A stretch of DNA of 60,785 bases from Sediminibacterium ginsengisoli (lineage in GTDB: Bacteria; Bacteroidota; Bacteroidia; Chitinophagales; Chitinophagaceae). The notes under the pieces were generated by a model, which was given only the letters and a program-made list of their open reading frames with translations, made no database searches and was not told the DNA's origin. The stretch spans positions 293,153 through 353,937 of the forward strand of contig NZ_FUWH01000003.1 of NCBI RefSeq assembly GCF_900167075.1, in the 5' to 3' direction. This document shows positions 43,508 through 52,127 of this stretch, one piece after another. The position numbers were made by a program, and so were the translations under genes. Position 1 is the stretch's first letter, and each line of letters opens with the position of its first letter.

Positions 43508-45022
43508 ATGACCCGAAACAAACTAACTGTGCTTGGCCTGGTTATCCTGCTGTTGCAGGCATGTTCAGGAACCAGGCAGGCACAACAACCGGCCGCAGCC
43601 ACCCAACCTCCTGTAAAAGGCAGTGCCGAAAGAGAGTTCCGCGCAGCCTGGATTGCTACGGTAGCCAATATCAACTGGCCCAGCAAACCTGGTTTATCCA
43701 GCCAGGAGCAGCAGCGCGAAGCCATCGAACAGCTCGATTACCTGCAAACCCATCATTTCAACGCGGTGATCCTGCAGGTAAGACCACAGGCAGATGCCCT
43801 TTACAAAAGCGAACTGGAACCCTGGTCTTATTTTCTTACCGGCCAGCAGGGAAAAGCACCCGAGCCATTATATGATCCGCTCGAATTCTGGGTGAAGGAA
43901 GCGCACGACAGGGGAATGGAACTGCATGTATGGCTCAACCCTTACCGTGCCCATCATGTTTCCGGTAAAGAGATCAGCGCGCAATCGGTTGTGAAAACGA
44001 ATCCTGAAATGGTTGTTAAACTGAAAGAAGGTTACTGGTGGATGGACCCCGCACAAAAAGCCACACAGGATCGTACTTCTGCCGTTGTAAAAGACCTGGT
44101 AAAACGTTATGATATCGATGGTGTTCACTTTGATGATTATTTCTATCCTTATCCTTCCTATAACGGGGATGAAGATTTCCCGGATAATGCCAGCTGGACT
44201 GCTTACCAGGCAGCAGGTGGAAAATTGTCGCGCGCAGACTGGCGCAGGGAAAGCGTAAACATACTGATAGAGCGCCTGTACAAAGAGATCAAGGCAGAAA
44301 AGAAACATGTGAAATTCGGCCTGAGTCCGTTCGGTATCTGGCGCCCGGGTTACCCGGCTTCTGTTGAAGGGCTTGACCAGTACGACAAACTCTATGCAGA
44401 TGCCAAACTCTGGCTCAACAAAGGCTGGATCGATTATTTCACGCCGCAGCTCTACTGGACCATCAACGATATTCCGCATAGTTTTCCTGTATTGCTGGGC
44501 TGGTGGAGTGAAGAGAATACCCTGAAAAGGCATTTATGGCCGGGCATCAATGTAGGCAGGGACACTGCTTACAAAACAGTGAACGAAATCCTGAGCCAGA
44601 TCATGATCACAAGGGGTATGCAACCCGAAAGCAAGGGCGTTGTACACTGGAGTCTTTCATCTGACATGAAAAACACGGTGCTCTCCAAATCCTTGCTGGC
44701 GGGACCATACAAACGTGAAGCACTTGTTCCGGCAAGCCCCTGGCTCGATGATAAAGCACCGGAAGCTCCAACCGCAACAAAAACCGATAAGGGCGATAAA
44801 GTTGTTATCAATCTCTCACACGCCAACAGTGCAGACATATTCCGCTGGGTGGTTTACTACCAGTATGGTAATAAATGGGATTACAGGATCCTGAACCGGA
44901 ATGAACTTTCACTGGAGCTGGCCAGACAAACCGGCGACAAAACAAAACAGAACCTCGGTAAAATCGCCGTTACGGCTGTAGACAGGGTTGGAAACGAAAG
45001 TGCAAGATTTGAAGTACAGTAA
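43508..45022 (+). CDS. GHL10-family glycoside-hydrolase-like lipoprotein
   Basis: The 504-residue protein has a lipoprotein signal (MTRNKLTVLGLVILLLQAC) and a GHL10/DUF187 barrel: REFRAAWIATVANINWPSKPGLS, FNAVILQVRPQADALYKSELEPWSYFLTG, GMELHVWLNPYRAHH, YDIDGVHFDDYFYPYP and KFGLSPFGIWRP. A short Fn3-like part follows (about 415-504). The family (YngK in Bacillus) is thought to act on glycans, perhaps peptidoglycan; the substrate here is unknown. A strong terminator follows. Confidence 0.88.
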   Translation: MTRNKLTVLGLVILLLQACSGTRQAQQPAAATQPPVKGSAEREFRAAWIATVANINWPSKPGLSSQEQQREAIEQLDYLQTHHFNAVILQVRPQADALYKSELEPWSYFLTGQQGKAPEPLYDPLEFWVKEAHDRGMELHVWLNPYRAHHVSGKEISAQSVVKTNPEMVVKLKEGYWWMDPAQKATQDRTSAVVKDLVKRYDIDGVHFDDYFYPYPSYNGDEDFPDNASWTAYQAAGGKLSRADWRRESVNILIERLYKEIKAEKKHVKFGLSPFGIWRPGYPASVEGLDQYDKLYADAKLWLNKGWIDYFTPQLYWTINDIPHSFPVLLGWWSEENTLKRHLWPGINVGRDTAYKTVNEILSQIMITRGMQPESKGVVHWSLSSDMKNTVLSKSLLAGPYKREALVPASPWLDDKAPEAPTATKTDKGDKVVINLSHANSADIFRWVVYYQYGNKWDYRILNRNELSLELARQTGDKTKQNLGKIAVTAVDRVGNESARFEVQ

Positions 45023-45040
45023 TATTCCTATTGTTTTTAG

Positions 45041-45076
45041 AAAAGCGAATGAACTGAACATCATTCGCTTTTTTTA
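45041..45076 (+). terminator. Terminator after the GHL10 gene
   Basis: AAAAGCGAATGA pairs with TCATTCGCTTTT as a 12-bp stem with an 8-base loop, running into a T tract. Confidence 0.88.
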
Positions 45077-45140
45077 TTTCATGATGACACCAAAATACAT
45101 AATATATTATTCATATTTGTTTTTGTATATTGGTGCTCCG

Positions 45141-45905
45141 ATGAAAGAAGCGCAAAACAACGGGCGGCAAAATGCAGCTCCCATACAGGGAATTGCGAAC
45201 CAGTTGCAGGGTACCGGAGGTAGTAGTCTGCCGGCTGTTCCCGTGTTCCGGCAGCATTCGTTCACGGGCGGTTTGCCGGAAAGCGATAAGCCGGTTCAGC
45301 GCACCGTAAACAGTGACTGGGCCGCAGCTGATGTTGTTGATCACCTGGCAACAGCTGAAGGCTGGGATCTTGAAAAATTTGAGCCGGATAGTTTAACGGA
45401 AGCGATAGAATCTTTTGTTGAAAGCGATACTGATTTTGATATTGCCGATGTTGTTGAACGTCTGGATAAGATCAAAGAAGATCTTTTGAATGGCGATATG
45501 GAAGAAGAGAGCGAGGATGAAGAATATGATCCCAAAAACGAGTGGTCTCCACAGATACCAAGAAATGATTACCAGACAAGGAAGGTTGATGGCACTACCT
45601 ACAAATTATTTAATGATGGAAAAGGAAGCCTTGATAATTCCAAAGGTTTCGAGTCAACAGGCCTGGCTGCAGAAACCGTAGACATCAGGAATTCCAGCAT
45701 ATTCAAGAACAACAGCCTGAAAGCAAGCCGATACCTGCATTTCAAGGCCTCCAACGAACTTGCCGGCAATAAAGGGATAGGAGGCCTTCCTCCAACCGGT
45801 TATACCTGGCATCACCGGATAGAAACCGGACTTATGCAACTGATTCCCCGCAAACTGCATGCTGCCTTCTTCCACAGAGGTGGTTTTGCAGAGTGGGGCT
45901 CTTAA
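45141..45905 (+). CDS. WHH-nuclease polymorphic toxin
   Basis: The 254-residue protein ends in an HNH/Endo VII nuclease of the WHH type: YTWHHRIETGLMQLIPRKLH (221-240), then H245 in FFHRGGFAEWG at the very C-terminus. The N-terminal part is low-complexity and probably disordered: GTGGSSLPAVPVFRQ (24-38), PVQRT (51-55), and a very acidic linker (about 118-130, EEESEDEEYD). There is no signal peptide. The architecture, and the immunity gene 11 bases downstream, mark it as a toxin for delivery into rivals. The frame is open to 44988, but that covers the terminator of the preceding gene. An AT-rich promoter region suggests acquisition. Confidence 0.85.
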   Translation: MKEAQNNGRQNAAPIQGIANQLQGTGGSSLPAVPVFRQHSFTGGLPESDKPVQRTVNSDWAAADVVDHLATAEGWDLEKFEPDSLTEAIESFVESDTDFDIADVVERLDKIKEDLLNGDMEEESEDEEYDPKNEWSPQIPRNDYQTRKVDGTTYKLFNDGKGSLDNSKGFESTGLAAETVDIRNSSIFKNNSLKASRYLHFKASNELAGNKGIGGLPPTGYTWHHRIETGLMQLIPRKLHAAFFHRGGFAEWGS

Positions 45906-45916
45906 ATTAAATACCT

Positions 45917-46360
45917 ATGAAATGGACAGCATACCTGTTTGCAACACAGCCTGCCTTTGATGAAGCCGGATTCAATGCATGGGCAGCCCAGCTGGGTCTG
46001 CATTTCCCCGAAGCCTATGTTGAACTGCTCCGTAACCACCAGGGAATGGTTCCTGAAGCAGGTTTATTCCGTTATAATGATTCCCGCAGGGAGAATATGA
46101 CCGTTATGGGACCGCTGTTTCATTTTGCTCTTGACAATAGTGAACAGGAGAGTTACCGGCTGGGCTCAACTCCATATAAACAATTGCCGGCCGGCATCGT
46201 TCCGTTTTCAGAAGATCCGGGAGGTTTTCCGATCGCTTTTGATTTCAGGAAAAACGCGAGAACACCGGCCATTGTACTCGTTGATACCGAAAAGCCGGTT
46301 ATTATCAGGGTTGCTGAAGATTTTGAAAGTTTTATCAACGGGCTTTTTGCAGATGAATAA
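45917..46360 (+). CDS. SMI1/KNR4 (SUKH) family immunity protein
   Basis: The 147-residue protein has the SUKH-1 pattern: an N-terminal helix with LHFPEAYVELLRNHQGMVPEAGLF, a central GIVPFSEDPGGFPIAFDFR, and a final VAEDFESFINGLF helix. SUKH proteins bind and neutralise the nuclease toxin encoded just upstream in polymorphic toxin loci. The 11-base gap and shared strand indicate co-expression with the WHH toxin, whose active site it is predicted to block (inference). It is the only immunity candidate nearby. Confidence 0.87.
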   Translation: MKWTAYLFATQPAFDEAGFNAWAAQLGLHFPEAYVELLRNHQGMVPEAGLFRYNDSRRENMTVMGPLFHFALDNSEQESYRLGSTPYKQLPAGIVPFSEDPGGFPIAFDFRKNARTPAIVLVDTEKPVIIRVAEDFESFINGLFADE

Positions 46361-46480
46361 GCTGTTTCTATCGATCCGTTTCCTTCTTTTCGTCAATTCA
46401 TACCTGCAAACAGCCTTTTGGTGTATCGTTTTTCCCGCTGGCGGTGGGTAGTGATAGGTTTGTGTCTCAAACTTACAATC

Positions 46481-48874
46481 ATGAACCTGATCCTAACTGC
46501 CATCGCATCTTTGCTTTTCTTTTTAGGCGCAAGCGCTCAGCAACTGAGCGGCAGCGTATCTGACCAGCTCAGCAAAGCTCCTTTACCAAACGCTTCTGTT
46601 CAGCTTACCAATGCTAAAGATTCAACCCTGGTTTTGAGAACAACCACCGATACCAAAGGTCGTTTCTCTTTCCGCGTTGCGGCCGATAACCGTTACAACC
46701 TGAAAGTTGAATATACCGGTTACCAGACCTTAACGCAGAACGGCATTCTGCCCGGTACCCCGCTGACGCTTGCCATGCAGCTTGAGAACAAGCAGCTGCA
46801 GGGTGTTACCGTATCGGCCACCGCACAGAAGCCGTTTATTACCATGGCCGCGGATAAAATGACATTGAATGTAGCCAACAGCCCCATTGCTGCCGGCGGA
46901 AATGCATACGATGTGATCCTGAGAGCTCCGGGCTTAACCGAGCAGAACAACAGCCTGAACCTGAACGGTAAGTCTGTGAATGTACTCATCGATGGCCGCC
47001 CCGCCAACCTTACCGGCGAGCAGCTGAAGACCATGCTTTCCAATATGCCGGCCGCCGGTATCAGTAAGGTGGAAGTGATGAGCAATCCTTCTGCACGTTA
47101 TGATGCACAGGGTGCCAGTATTATCAATATCATTCTCGCAAAAAACCAGAATTTCGGCGTAAACGGAACTTTCACACAGGGTGTGGGCATCGGCAATTAC
47201 CTGCGTGGTAACAGCGGCCTGAGCCTGAACTACCGCAACAGGAATGTGAATGTGTACGGCAGTTACGACTACATGCATATCAAACAGAAATCACAGATCA
47301 ATTCTTCCCGTTTTCTCAGCGCTTCCAGCCATATCGAAACCGAAGAAACGGAAATCCGCAACAGGAATAACCATGCTTACAAGCTTGGCCTCGATTACGA
47401 TATCAGCAAAAGAAGCAGCGCGGGTATCCTGGTGAAGGGTTTTACCAATTACCAGGACAGGGATGTGACCAACAGGGCTGTTATCGATCAGCTCAGTCTG
47501 CCTGATTCGTCTTCTGTGGTTCGTACAAGCGGAAAAGCAAGGTTCTTCAACCCGTCTGTTAACGTATATTTCAAAACCACGTTAGATTCTGCAGGTAAAA
47601 AAGAATTATCACTGAATGCAGATTATTTCAACTACAACAAAAGATGGTCTGACGATTTCAATACACGTTATTATGATGGTACCGGCACAGAATACCAGGT
47701 TCCGTTTATCCTGATGAACAATTCACCGGCCAATAACAATATCACCACTTTTACAGCAGACTATTCAGAAACATCCCGCTTCGGCAAATGGGAAGCTGGT
47801 GTAAAAACGGCATTTACGAAAACAGATAACGATGTTCTCTGGCAGCAGCTGGAAAACAACACCTGGAAGACAGATGCGGGTAAAACCAATCATTTCATCT
47901 TCAGGGAAAATATCGGCGCAGCTTATGTAACCCTTGCCAAAACCATCAAGAAACTCAGTCTGCAGGCGGGTTTGCGTTTAGAGCATACAGAGTCGGAAGG
48001 CTTTTCAGTAACACTCAACCAGGTTAACAAGAACAATTACACCAACCTGTTCCCGAACCTTTCGCTGATGTATATGCAGTCTACGAAACAACAATTTGGC
48101 ATCAGCTACCGTAAAAGCATTCAGCGTTTTGGTTTCGATTATGTGAATCCGTTCGTAGTTTACCAGAACCAGTATGCTTATTCACAGGGTAACCCGAATA
48201 TCCAGCCGATGATCATGCACAGCATCGAATTATCGCACAGTTATAATTACAAATTATTTTCCAAGCTGAGCTATACAAGGATCAACAATGTACTTGGCCC
48301 TGTATACAGACAGGATCCTGTAAATAAAGTTGTGATCAGCTCTTATGGCAACCTTAATACCGCGGATGTGTTCAGCGGAACAGTCACTTCCATGAAAAGC
48401 TTTTTCAAAGGCCGGTGGAGTAGTGTGACTACTGCAGGTGCTTTTTACGCCCGCTACAATACAACAACAGGCGGCAGCGAGCAGAATGCGAAAGTGACCG
48501 CTATTGTATCCAGCAATAATACCGTGCTGCTGCCGGGTAAGATCAAAGCGGAAGTCAATATCATGTACCTGTCTCCGATCGCATCGGGTGTATATCAACA
48601 GAAATCGCTTTATTTTGTGAATACGGGTTTTTCTAAGAACATCCTGCAATCCAAAGGAACGCTGGCGCTGAACATTTCCGATATTTTCAATACGCAGCGT
48701 GCGCGTAATGATGTGATGTCGAACGGAGTAAACATGAGCAGCACCGTTAAACCGGATACCCGTGTTGCCAATCTGGTATTCACTTACCGTTTTGGCAACA
48801 ACAAAGTGAAAGCGGCCAAAGTGCGTAAAACAAGCAATGAAGATGAAAAAACCCGCGTAGGTGCAGGTTCTTAA
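46481..48874 (+). CDS. Outer-membrane beta-barrel protein with carboxypeptidase-like domain (TonB-receptor type)
   Basis: The 797-residue protein has a signal peptide (about 1-20, ending ASAQ), an N-terminal carboxypeptidase-regulatory-like domain (about 21-105; GSVSDQLSKAPLPNASVQL, TKGRFSFRV, YTGYQTL), a plug-like region (about 115-230; LRAPGLTEQNN, VNVLIDGRPANLTGEQLKTMLSNMPAAGISKVEVMSNPSARYDAQGASIINIIL) and a large barrel. This is the Bacteroidota group of TonB-dependent-receptor-like barrels often found next to LytS/LytTR systems. The ligand is unknown. The frame is open to 46418; the ATG at 46481 opens the signal peptide. Confidence 0.88.
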   Translation: MNLILTAIASLLFFLGASAQQLSGSVSDQLSKAPLPNASVQLTNAKDSTLVLRTTTDTKGRFSFRVAADNRYNLKVEYTGYQTLTQNGILPGTPLTLAMQLENKQLQGVTVSATAQKPFITMAADKMTLNVANSPIAAGGNAYDVILRAPGLTEQNNSLNLNGKSVNVLIDGRPANLTGEQLKTMLSNMPAAGISKVEVMSNPSARYDAQGASIINIILAKNQNFGVNGTFTQGVGIGNYLRGNSGLSLNYRNRNVNVYGSYDYMHIKQKSQINSSRFLSASSHIETEETEIRNRNNHAYKLGLDYDISKRSSAGILVKGFTNYQDRDVTNRAVIDQLSLPDSSSVVRTSGKARFFNPSVNVYFKTTLDSAGKKELSLNADYFNYNKRWSDDFNTRYYDGTGTEYQVPFILMNNSPANNNITTFTADYSETSRFGKWEAGVKTAFTKTDNDVLWQQLENNTWKTDAGKTNHFIFRENIGAAYVTLAKTIKKLSLQAGLRLEHTESEGFSVTLNQVNKNNYTNLFPNLSLMYMQSTKQQFGISYRKSIQRFGFDYVNPFVVYQNQYAYSQGNPNIQPMIMHSIELSHSYNYKLFSKLSYTRINNVLGPVYRQDPVNKVVISSYGNLNTADVFSGTVTSMKSFFKGRWSSVTTAGAFYARYNTTTGGSEQNAKVTAIVSSNNTVLLPGKIKAEVNIMYLSPIASGVYQQKSLYFVNTGFSKNILQSKGTLALNISDIFNTQRARNDVMSNGVNMSSTVKPDTRVANLVFTYRFGNNKVKAAKVRKTSNEDEKTRVGAGS

Positions 48875-48891
48875 TAAACCATTATTCAAGA

Positions 48892-48922
48892 CAAGAGGCT
48901 GCGGTTCTGCTGCAGCCTCTTG
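48892..48922 (+). terminator. Hairpin after the barrel gene
   Basis: CAAGAGGCTGC and GCAGCCTCTTG form an 11-bp stem with a 9-base loop, 18 bases after the stop. No T tract follows, and the end of the 3' arm overlaps the -33 TTG of the downstream promoter. Confidence 0.55.
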
Positions 48923-48949
48923 CTATTAGCGCTGGAGTCGTTAATTTAG
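48920..48949 (+). promoter_or_regulatory. Promoter of the LytS/LytTR operon
   Basis: TTG at 48920-48922, a 19-base spacer and TAATTTAG at 48942-48949 fit the Bacteroidota pattern, 22 bases before the TTG start at 48972. Confidence 0.5.
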
Positions 48950-48971
48950 ATCATCAAACAGAACAATTACC

Positions 48972-50054
48972 TTGAACCAGCATAAAAGATATTCGTTCCG
49001 TAAGGTTGCACTGGTGGTTTTTGCCGTCAACATAGCTATGACGCTCTTTGCTGTCATAGCCATATTATACATACCTGGTGCCAAGGAACAGGCCAAGCTG
49101 AAAGATTTGTGCTCGCCGCTGAATCTGATCCGGACAGGCGCCTCACTCGTATTTCATACCCTTTATTTCTATTACGGATTGAATGCATACCATACGATCC
49201 TCCGCGCGGCAAAACCATGGCGGACCCACATCCTGTTTATGATCGTGCTGGTCCTGTGCTCATTGACTTATTATTATCTCAGCGTTATACTTGTATCTGA
49301 CGACCAGATCGAGAAGATGAAAAAATATGGCTGGGGACTGAGCCTGTTCTCTTTCTTTTTCAGCAGTGTGCTGCTCTGCGGACTATGTATGCTCATCGCT
49401 TATATCGACAACCTTCGTATTGAAAAGAAACAACGCCAGTTGCTGGAACGCAAGTCGCTGCTGCTTGAAAATAAAAACACGCAGGCCAATTATAATTTCC
49501 TGAAAGCACAGATCAATCCGCATTTCCTGCACAATACACTTAATTTCTTCTATGCCAAATCACTGCCTTATTCGCAGGAATTGTCCGATGGTATTCTTAC
49601 TTTAAGTGAGATCATGCGTTACTCGCTTACCAATACGGAAGATGTGGAAGGAAAAGTGCCGTTGTCCGATGAAATAGCGCATGTGAGAAATGTGATCAAA
49701 ATCAACCAGATGCGGTTCAGTGATAAACTTCAGGTAAACTTTGAAGTGGCCGGTATTGTGGAACCGCTTCGCATCATCCCTTTTGTGCTGATTACCATCG
49801 TGGAAAATGTACTGAAGCACGGAGAGCTGAAAGATGCTTCCGATCCTGCTGTGATCAAACTGAGTGTTACTGATAAAACGCTCTCCTTCCATTGCCGCAA
49901 TAAAAAGAAAACAGGTCCGAAAGAACTTTCTACCGGGCTGGGACTGGACAATACCCGCAAACGGCTTGCCCTTACTTATGGTAAACAGTTTACGCTTGAT
50001 GTAACAGATACAGAAACACATTACACCACGGAATTAACTATTCTTCAGTTATGA
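48972..50054 (+). CDS. LytS-type sensor histidine kinase
   Basis: The 360-residue kinase has four hydrophobic segments (about 12-33, 52-75, 86-106, 123-147), a short coiled coil and a His_kinase domain with phospho-acceptor H184 in KAQINPHFLHNTLNFFYAKS. The ATP-binding part has IPFVLITIVENVLKHGE and GLGLDNTRKRLALTYG. It starts with TTG at 48972, supported by the promoter just upstream. The next gene starts in its stop codon (ATGA), and encodes the partner LytTR regulator. The TonB-receptor-like gene upstream may be the regulated target or a source of the signal (inference). Confidence 0.92.
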   Translation: MNQHKRYSFRKVALVVFAVNIAMTLFAVIAILYIPGAKEQAKLKDLCSPLNLIRTGASLVFHTLYFYYGLNAYHTILRAAKPWRTHILFMIVLVLCSLTYYYLSVILVSDDQIEKMKKYGWGLSLFSFFFSSVLLCGLCMLIAYIDNLRIEKKQRQLLERKSLLLENKNTQANYNFLKAQINPHFLHNTLNFFYAKSLPYSQELSDGILTLSEIMRYSLTNTEDVEGKVPLSDEIAHVRNVIKINQMRFSDKLQVNFEVAGIVEPLRIIPFVLITIVENVLKHGELKDASDPAVIKLSVTDKTLSFHCRNKKKTGPKELSTGLGLDNTRKRLALTYGKQFTLDVTDTETHYTTELTILQL

Positions 50055-50773
50055 TACACTGTTTAGTTGTAGATGATGAACAACATGCGATTGATGTACT
50101 GACGCATTATATCAGCAAAGTTCCTTTTCTCGAGCTCACCGCATCCTCTACCAATCCGCTGGAAGCCCTGCAATTGCTGAATAAACACAAGATCGATCTC
50201 GTATTCCTGGACATACAGATGCCCGAACTTTCCGGGCTGGATTTTATCAAGGCGATCAATCATCAGTGCAAGGTCATTTTTACAACCGCTTACAGCGAAT
50301 TTGCCGCAGAAGGTTTTGAACTGGAAGCGGTTGATTATTTGCTGAAACCGGTCAGCATGCCGCGCTTCCTGAAAGCAGTGCAACGCGCCGCCAACCTGAT
50401 ACAACCAAGTACTGAAACTGCAGCAGCGGAAGACCTGGATGATGATTATATTTTCATTAAAACAGAATCAAAGGGAAAAGTACTGAAGATCAACTTCAGG
50501 GATATCGACTATGTGGAAGGCATGAAGAATTATGTGGCCATCCACCACAATAACCAGAAAACAATGGCGCTGCTGAACATGAAAGACCTGGAAGACCGGC
50601 TTCCGAAAAAACATTTCGCGCGTGTTCACCGTTCTTTTATCGTTTGCCTGAACAAGATCAGTGCTGTTGAAGGAAACAGGATCCTGTTACGCGGCACAGA
50701 TGCAGAAATTCTGCTGGGTGATACGTATAAAGCTGCTTTCTTTGAGCTGATCGGTCCCAAACTGCTCAAATAA
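50051..50773 (+). CDS. LytTR-family response regulator
   Basis: The 240-residue regulator has a receiver domain (about 2-120) with acidic pair D8/D9 and phospho-acceptor D54 (LVFLDIQMPELSG), and a C-terminal LytTR DNA-binding domain (about 138-235; FIKTESKGKVLKINFRDIDYVEGMKNYVAIH, LPKKHFARVHRSFIV). It overlaps the LytS-type kinase gene by four bases, so the pair is translated together. Its stop lies 4 bases from the end of the convergent next gene. Confidence 0.94.
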   Translation: MIHCLVVDDEQHAIDVLTHYISKVPFLELTASSTNPLEALQLLNKHKIDLVFLDIQMPELSGLDFIKAINHQCKVIFTTAYSEFAAEGFELEAVDYLLKPVSMPRFLKAVQRAANLIQPSTETAAAEDLDDDYIFIKTESKGKVLKINFRDIDYVEGMKNYVAIHHNNQKTMALLNMKDLEDRLPKKHFARVHRSFIVCLNKISAVEGNRILLRGTDAEILLGDTYKAAFFELIGPKLLK

Positions 50774-50777
50774 CCTC

Positions 50778-51203
50778 TTATTTCAGTAACAATTTGTGAA
50801 ACCTGGACAATTCGGCCTGCTCCGGCTGGGAGAGCGGATCGTTATGCTGTAATTTGTTTTTGAAAAAAAGCACTCTTTTGTGTCCGGGATATTTTGCAAG
50901 GATCGCATCGGCCAGTTCTTCATCCTTGTTTTCGGGTAATACCGGCATCGTTTTTTCCGCAACCGATTTATAACGTGTAGGCATTTTCTTGATTGTTGCG
51001 TCCAGCGTTGCCAGCCAGGACGGGGGCATGTCTTTTACTTTCTGTGCTTTCTGAAACAAACCCTCCAATTGCTTTTTACTCAGACTACCTCTTTCTTCGT
51101 ACTGGTGCATCAGGCTCATAACAAAAAGAGCATCAGGGTTATGGCGATAAGTCGCATCCAGAATTTTCCCGATAATATCCACGCTTTTCTTACTGGTATT
51201 CAT
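50778..51203 (-). CDS. Small protein of unknown function
   Basis: The 141-residue protein is helical and charged with no signal peptide, and I recognise no family. It starts MNTSKKSVDIIGKILDATYR and contains SLMHQYEERGSLSKKQLEGL (a likely helix pair), WLATLDATIKKMPTRYKS, and ends RFHKLLLK. The length and codon pattern look like a real gene, and it fills the gap between the LytTR and NarL-type genes. It is convergent with the LytTR gene (4-base gap). Possible DNA- or protein-binding role is speculation. Confidence 0.6.
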   Translation of the reverse strand: MNTSKKSVDIIGKILDATYRHNPDALFVMSLMHQYEERGSLSKKQLEGLFQKAQKVKDMPPSWLATLDATIKKMPTRYKSVAEKTMPVLPENKDEELADAILAKYPGHKRVLFFKNKLQHNDPLSQPEQAELSRFHKLLLK

Positions 51204-51303
51204 GCAGATGAAAGGGTTATGGTCATTGCCTTATGACAAAATAACGCAATTTCTTCCGGCTCTGGCAGATTGGCGTTTGATACCCGTGCTTTTCCCGGTG
51301 TTT

Positions 51304-51333
51304 TTGGCTGATTACATTTAACCGCTATATTTG
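51304..51333 (+). promoter_or_regulatory. Promoter of the second NarL-type regulator
   Basis: TTG at 51304-51306, an exact 19-base spacer and TATATTTG at 51326-51333 give the best consensus promoter of the window, about 50 bases before the GTG start at 51383. Confidence 0.65.
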
Positions 51334-51382
51334 TCCTGTTCATTATTAGTGTGCACAGAACCTAACCCCCCAAAGTTCATCA

Positions 51383-52018
51383 GTGGAGCGCAAAATTCTC
51401 ATAGCAGACGACCATGCGATAGTACGCTACGGAGTTTCCCTGATCATAAGGGAGGAAGTTCCCGGGTCTGTTATTACTGAGGTTGACAATTTTAATGATG
51501 CGCTTTCCCTTGTAGAAAAAGAGCATTTTCATCTTCTGATACTGGATATCAATCTTCCCGGCGGTAACAGCATCCAGATGCTGGACCAGATCCGTCAGAA
51601 ACAACCCTCCATCAAGATCCTCGTTTTCACCGCATACGAAGAATCTACTTTCGCAATCCGTTATATGCAGGCAGGTGCCGATGGTTACCTGATCAAGAAT
51701 TCCGCTGCAGATGAGATCGGCCGTGCACTGAGAACTGTATTAAGCAGCCAGTTATATGTGAGTGATTCTGTTAAAGAATCTTTACTCGCCGATAAGCTCA
51801 ACCGGCATAACAGCGAAGCCAACCCCCTGCGTCTTCTGTCGAACCGCGAAAACGATGTGCTGCAACTAATGCTGCAGGGTAAAAGTGTTTCCGAGATCGC
51901 CAATATGCTGAATGTTCACACTACTACCATCAGCACTTACAAAAACCGCATCTTCGAAAAGATGAATACACGTAACCTTGTGGAACTCATCGAAAAGTAC
52001 CGTCTTTTCCAGAGCTGA
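51383..52018 (+). CDS. NarL/FixJ-family response regulator
   Basis: The 211-residue regulator has a receiver (about 2-120) with D9/D10 and phospho-acceptor D55 (LLILDINLPGGNS), T/A and K positions in VFTAYEE and YLIKNSAADEI, and a C-terminal LuxR-type helix-turn-helix (about 145-205; LSNRENDVLQLMLQGKSVSEIANMLNVHTTTISTYKNRIFEKM). The start is GTG at 51383; a strong promoter lies upstream. No kinase is adjacent, so it is an orphan in this window. It lies next to the T9SS adhesin locus, but on the opposite strand. Confidence 0.93.
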   Translation: MERKILIADDHAIVRYGVSLIIREEVPGSVITEVDNFNDALSLVEKEHFHLLILDINLPGGNSIQMLDQIRQKQPSIKILVFTAYEESTFAIRYMQAGADGYLIKNSAADEIGRALRTVLSSQLYVSDSVKESLLADKLNRHNSEANPLRLLSNRENDVLQLMLQGKSVSEIANMLNVHTTTISTYKNRIFEKMNTRNLVELIEKYRLFQS

Positions 52019-52127
52019 TCTGGTAAAGTTCAGGAGACAAGCACAGGATCTTTTTTCTGTTGATCTGTTGTTCGCCGGTTGGCCTTCATTCCTGGACCCG
52101 TCTCCTGAGTGTACCGTCTGTTATCAA

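Noticed and set aside
44988..45140. N-terminal extension of the WHH toxin, giving a hydrophobic segment
   Set aside because: It overlaps the 3' end and the terminator of the GHL10 gene; the hydrophobic stretch is translated AT-rich intergenic DNA.
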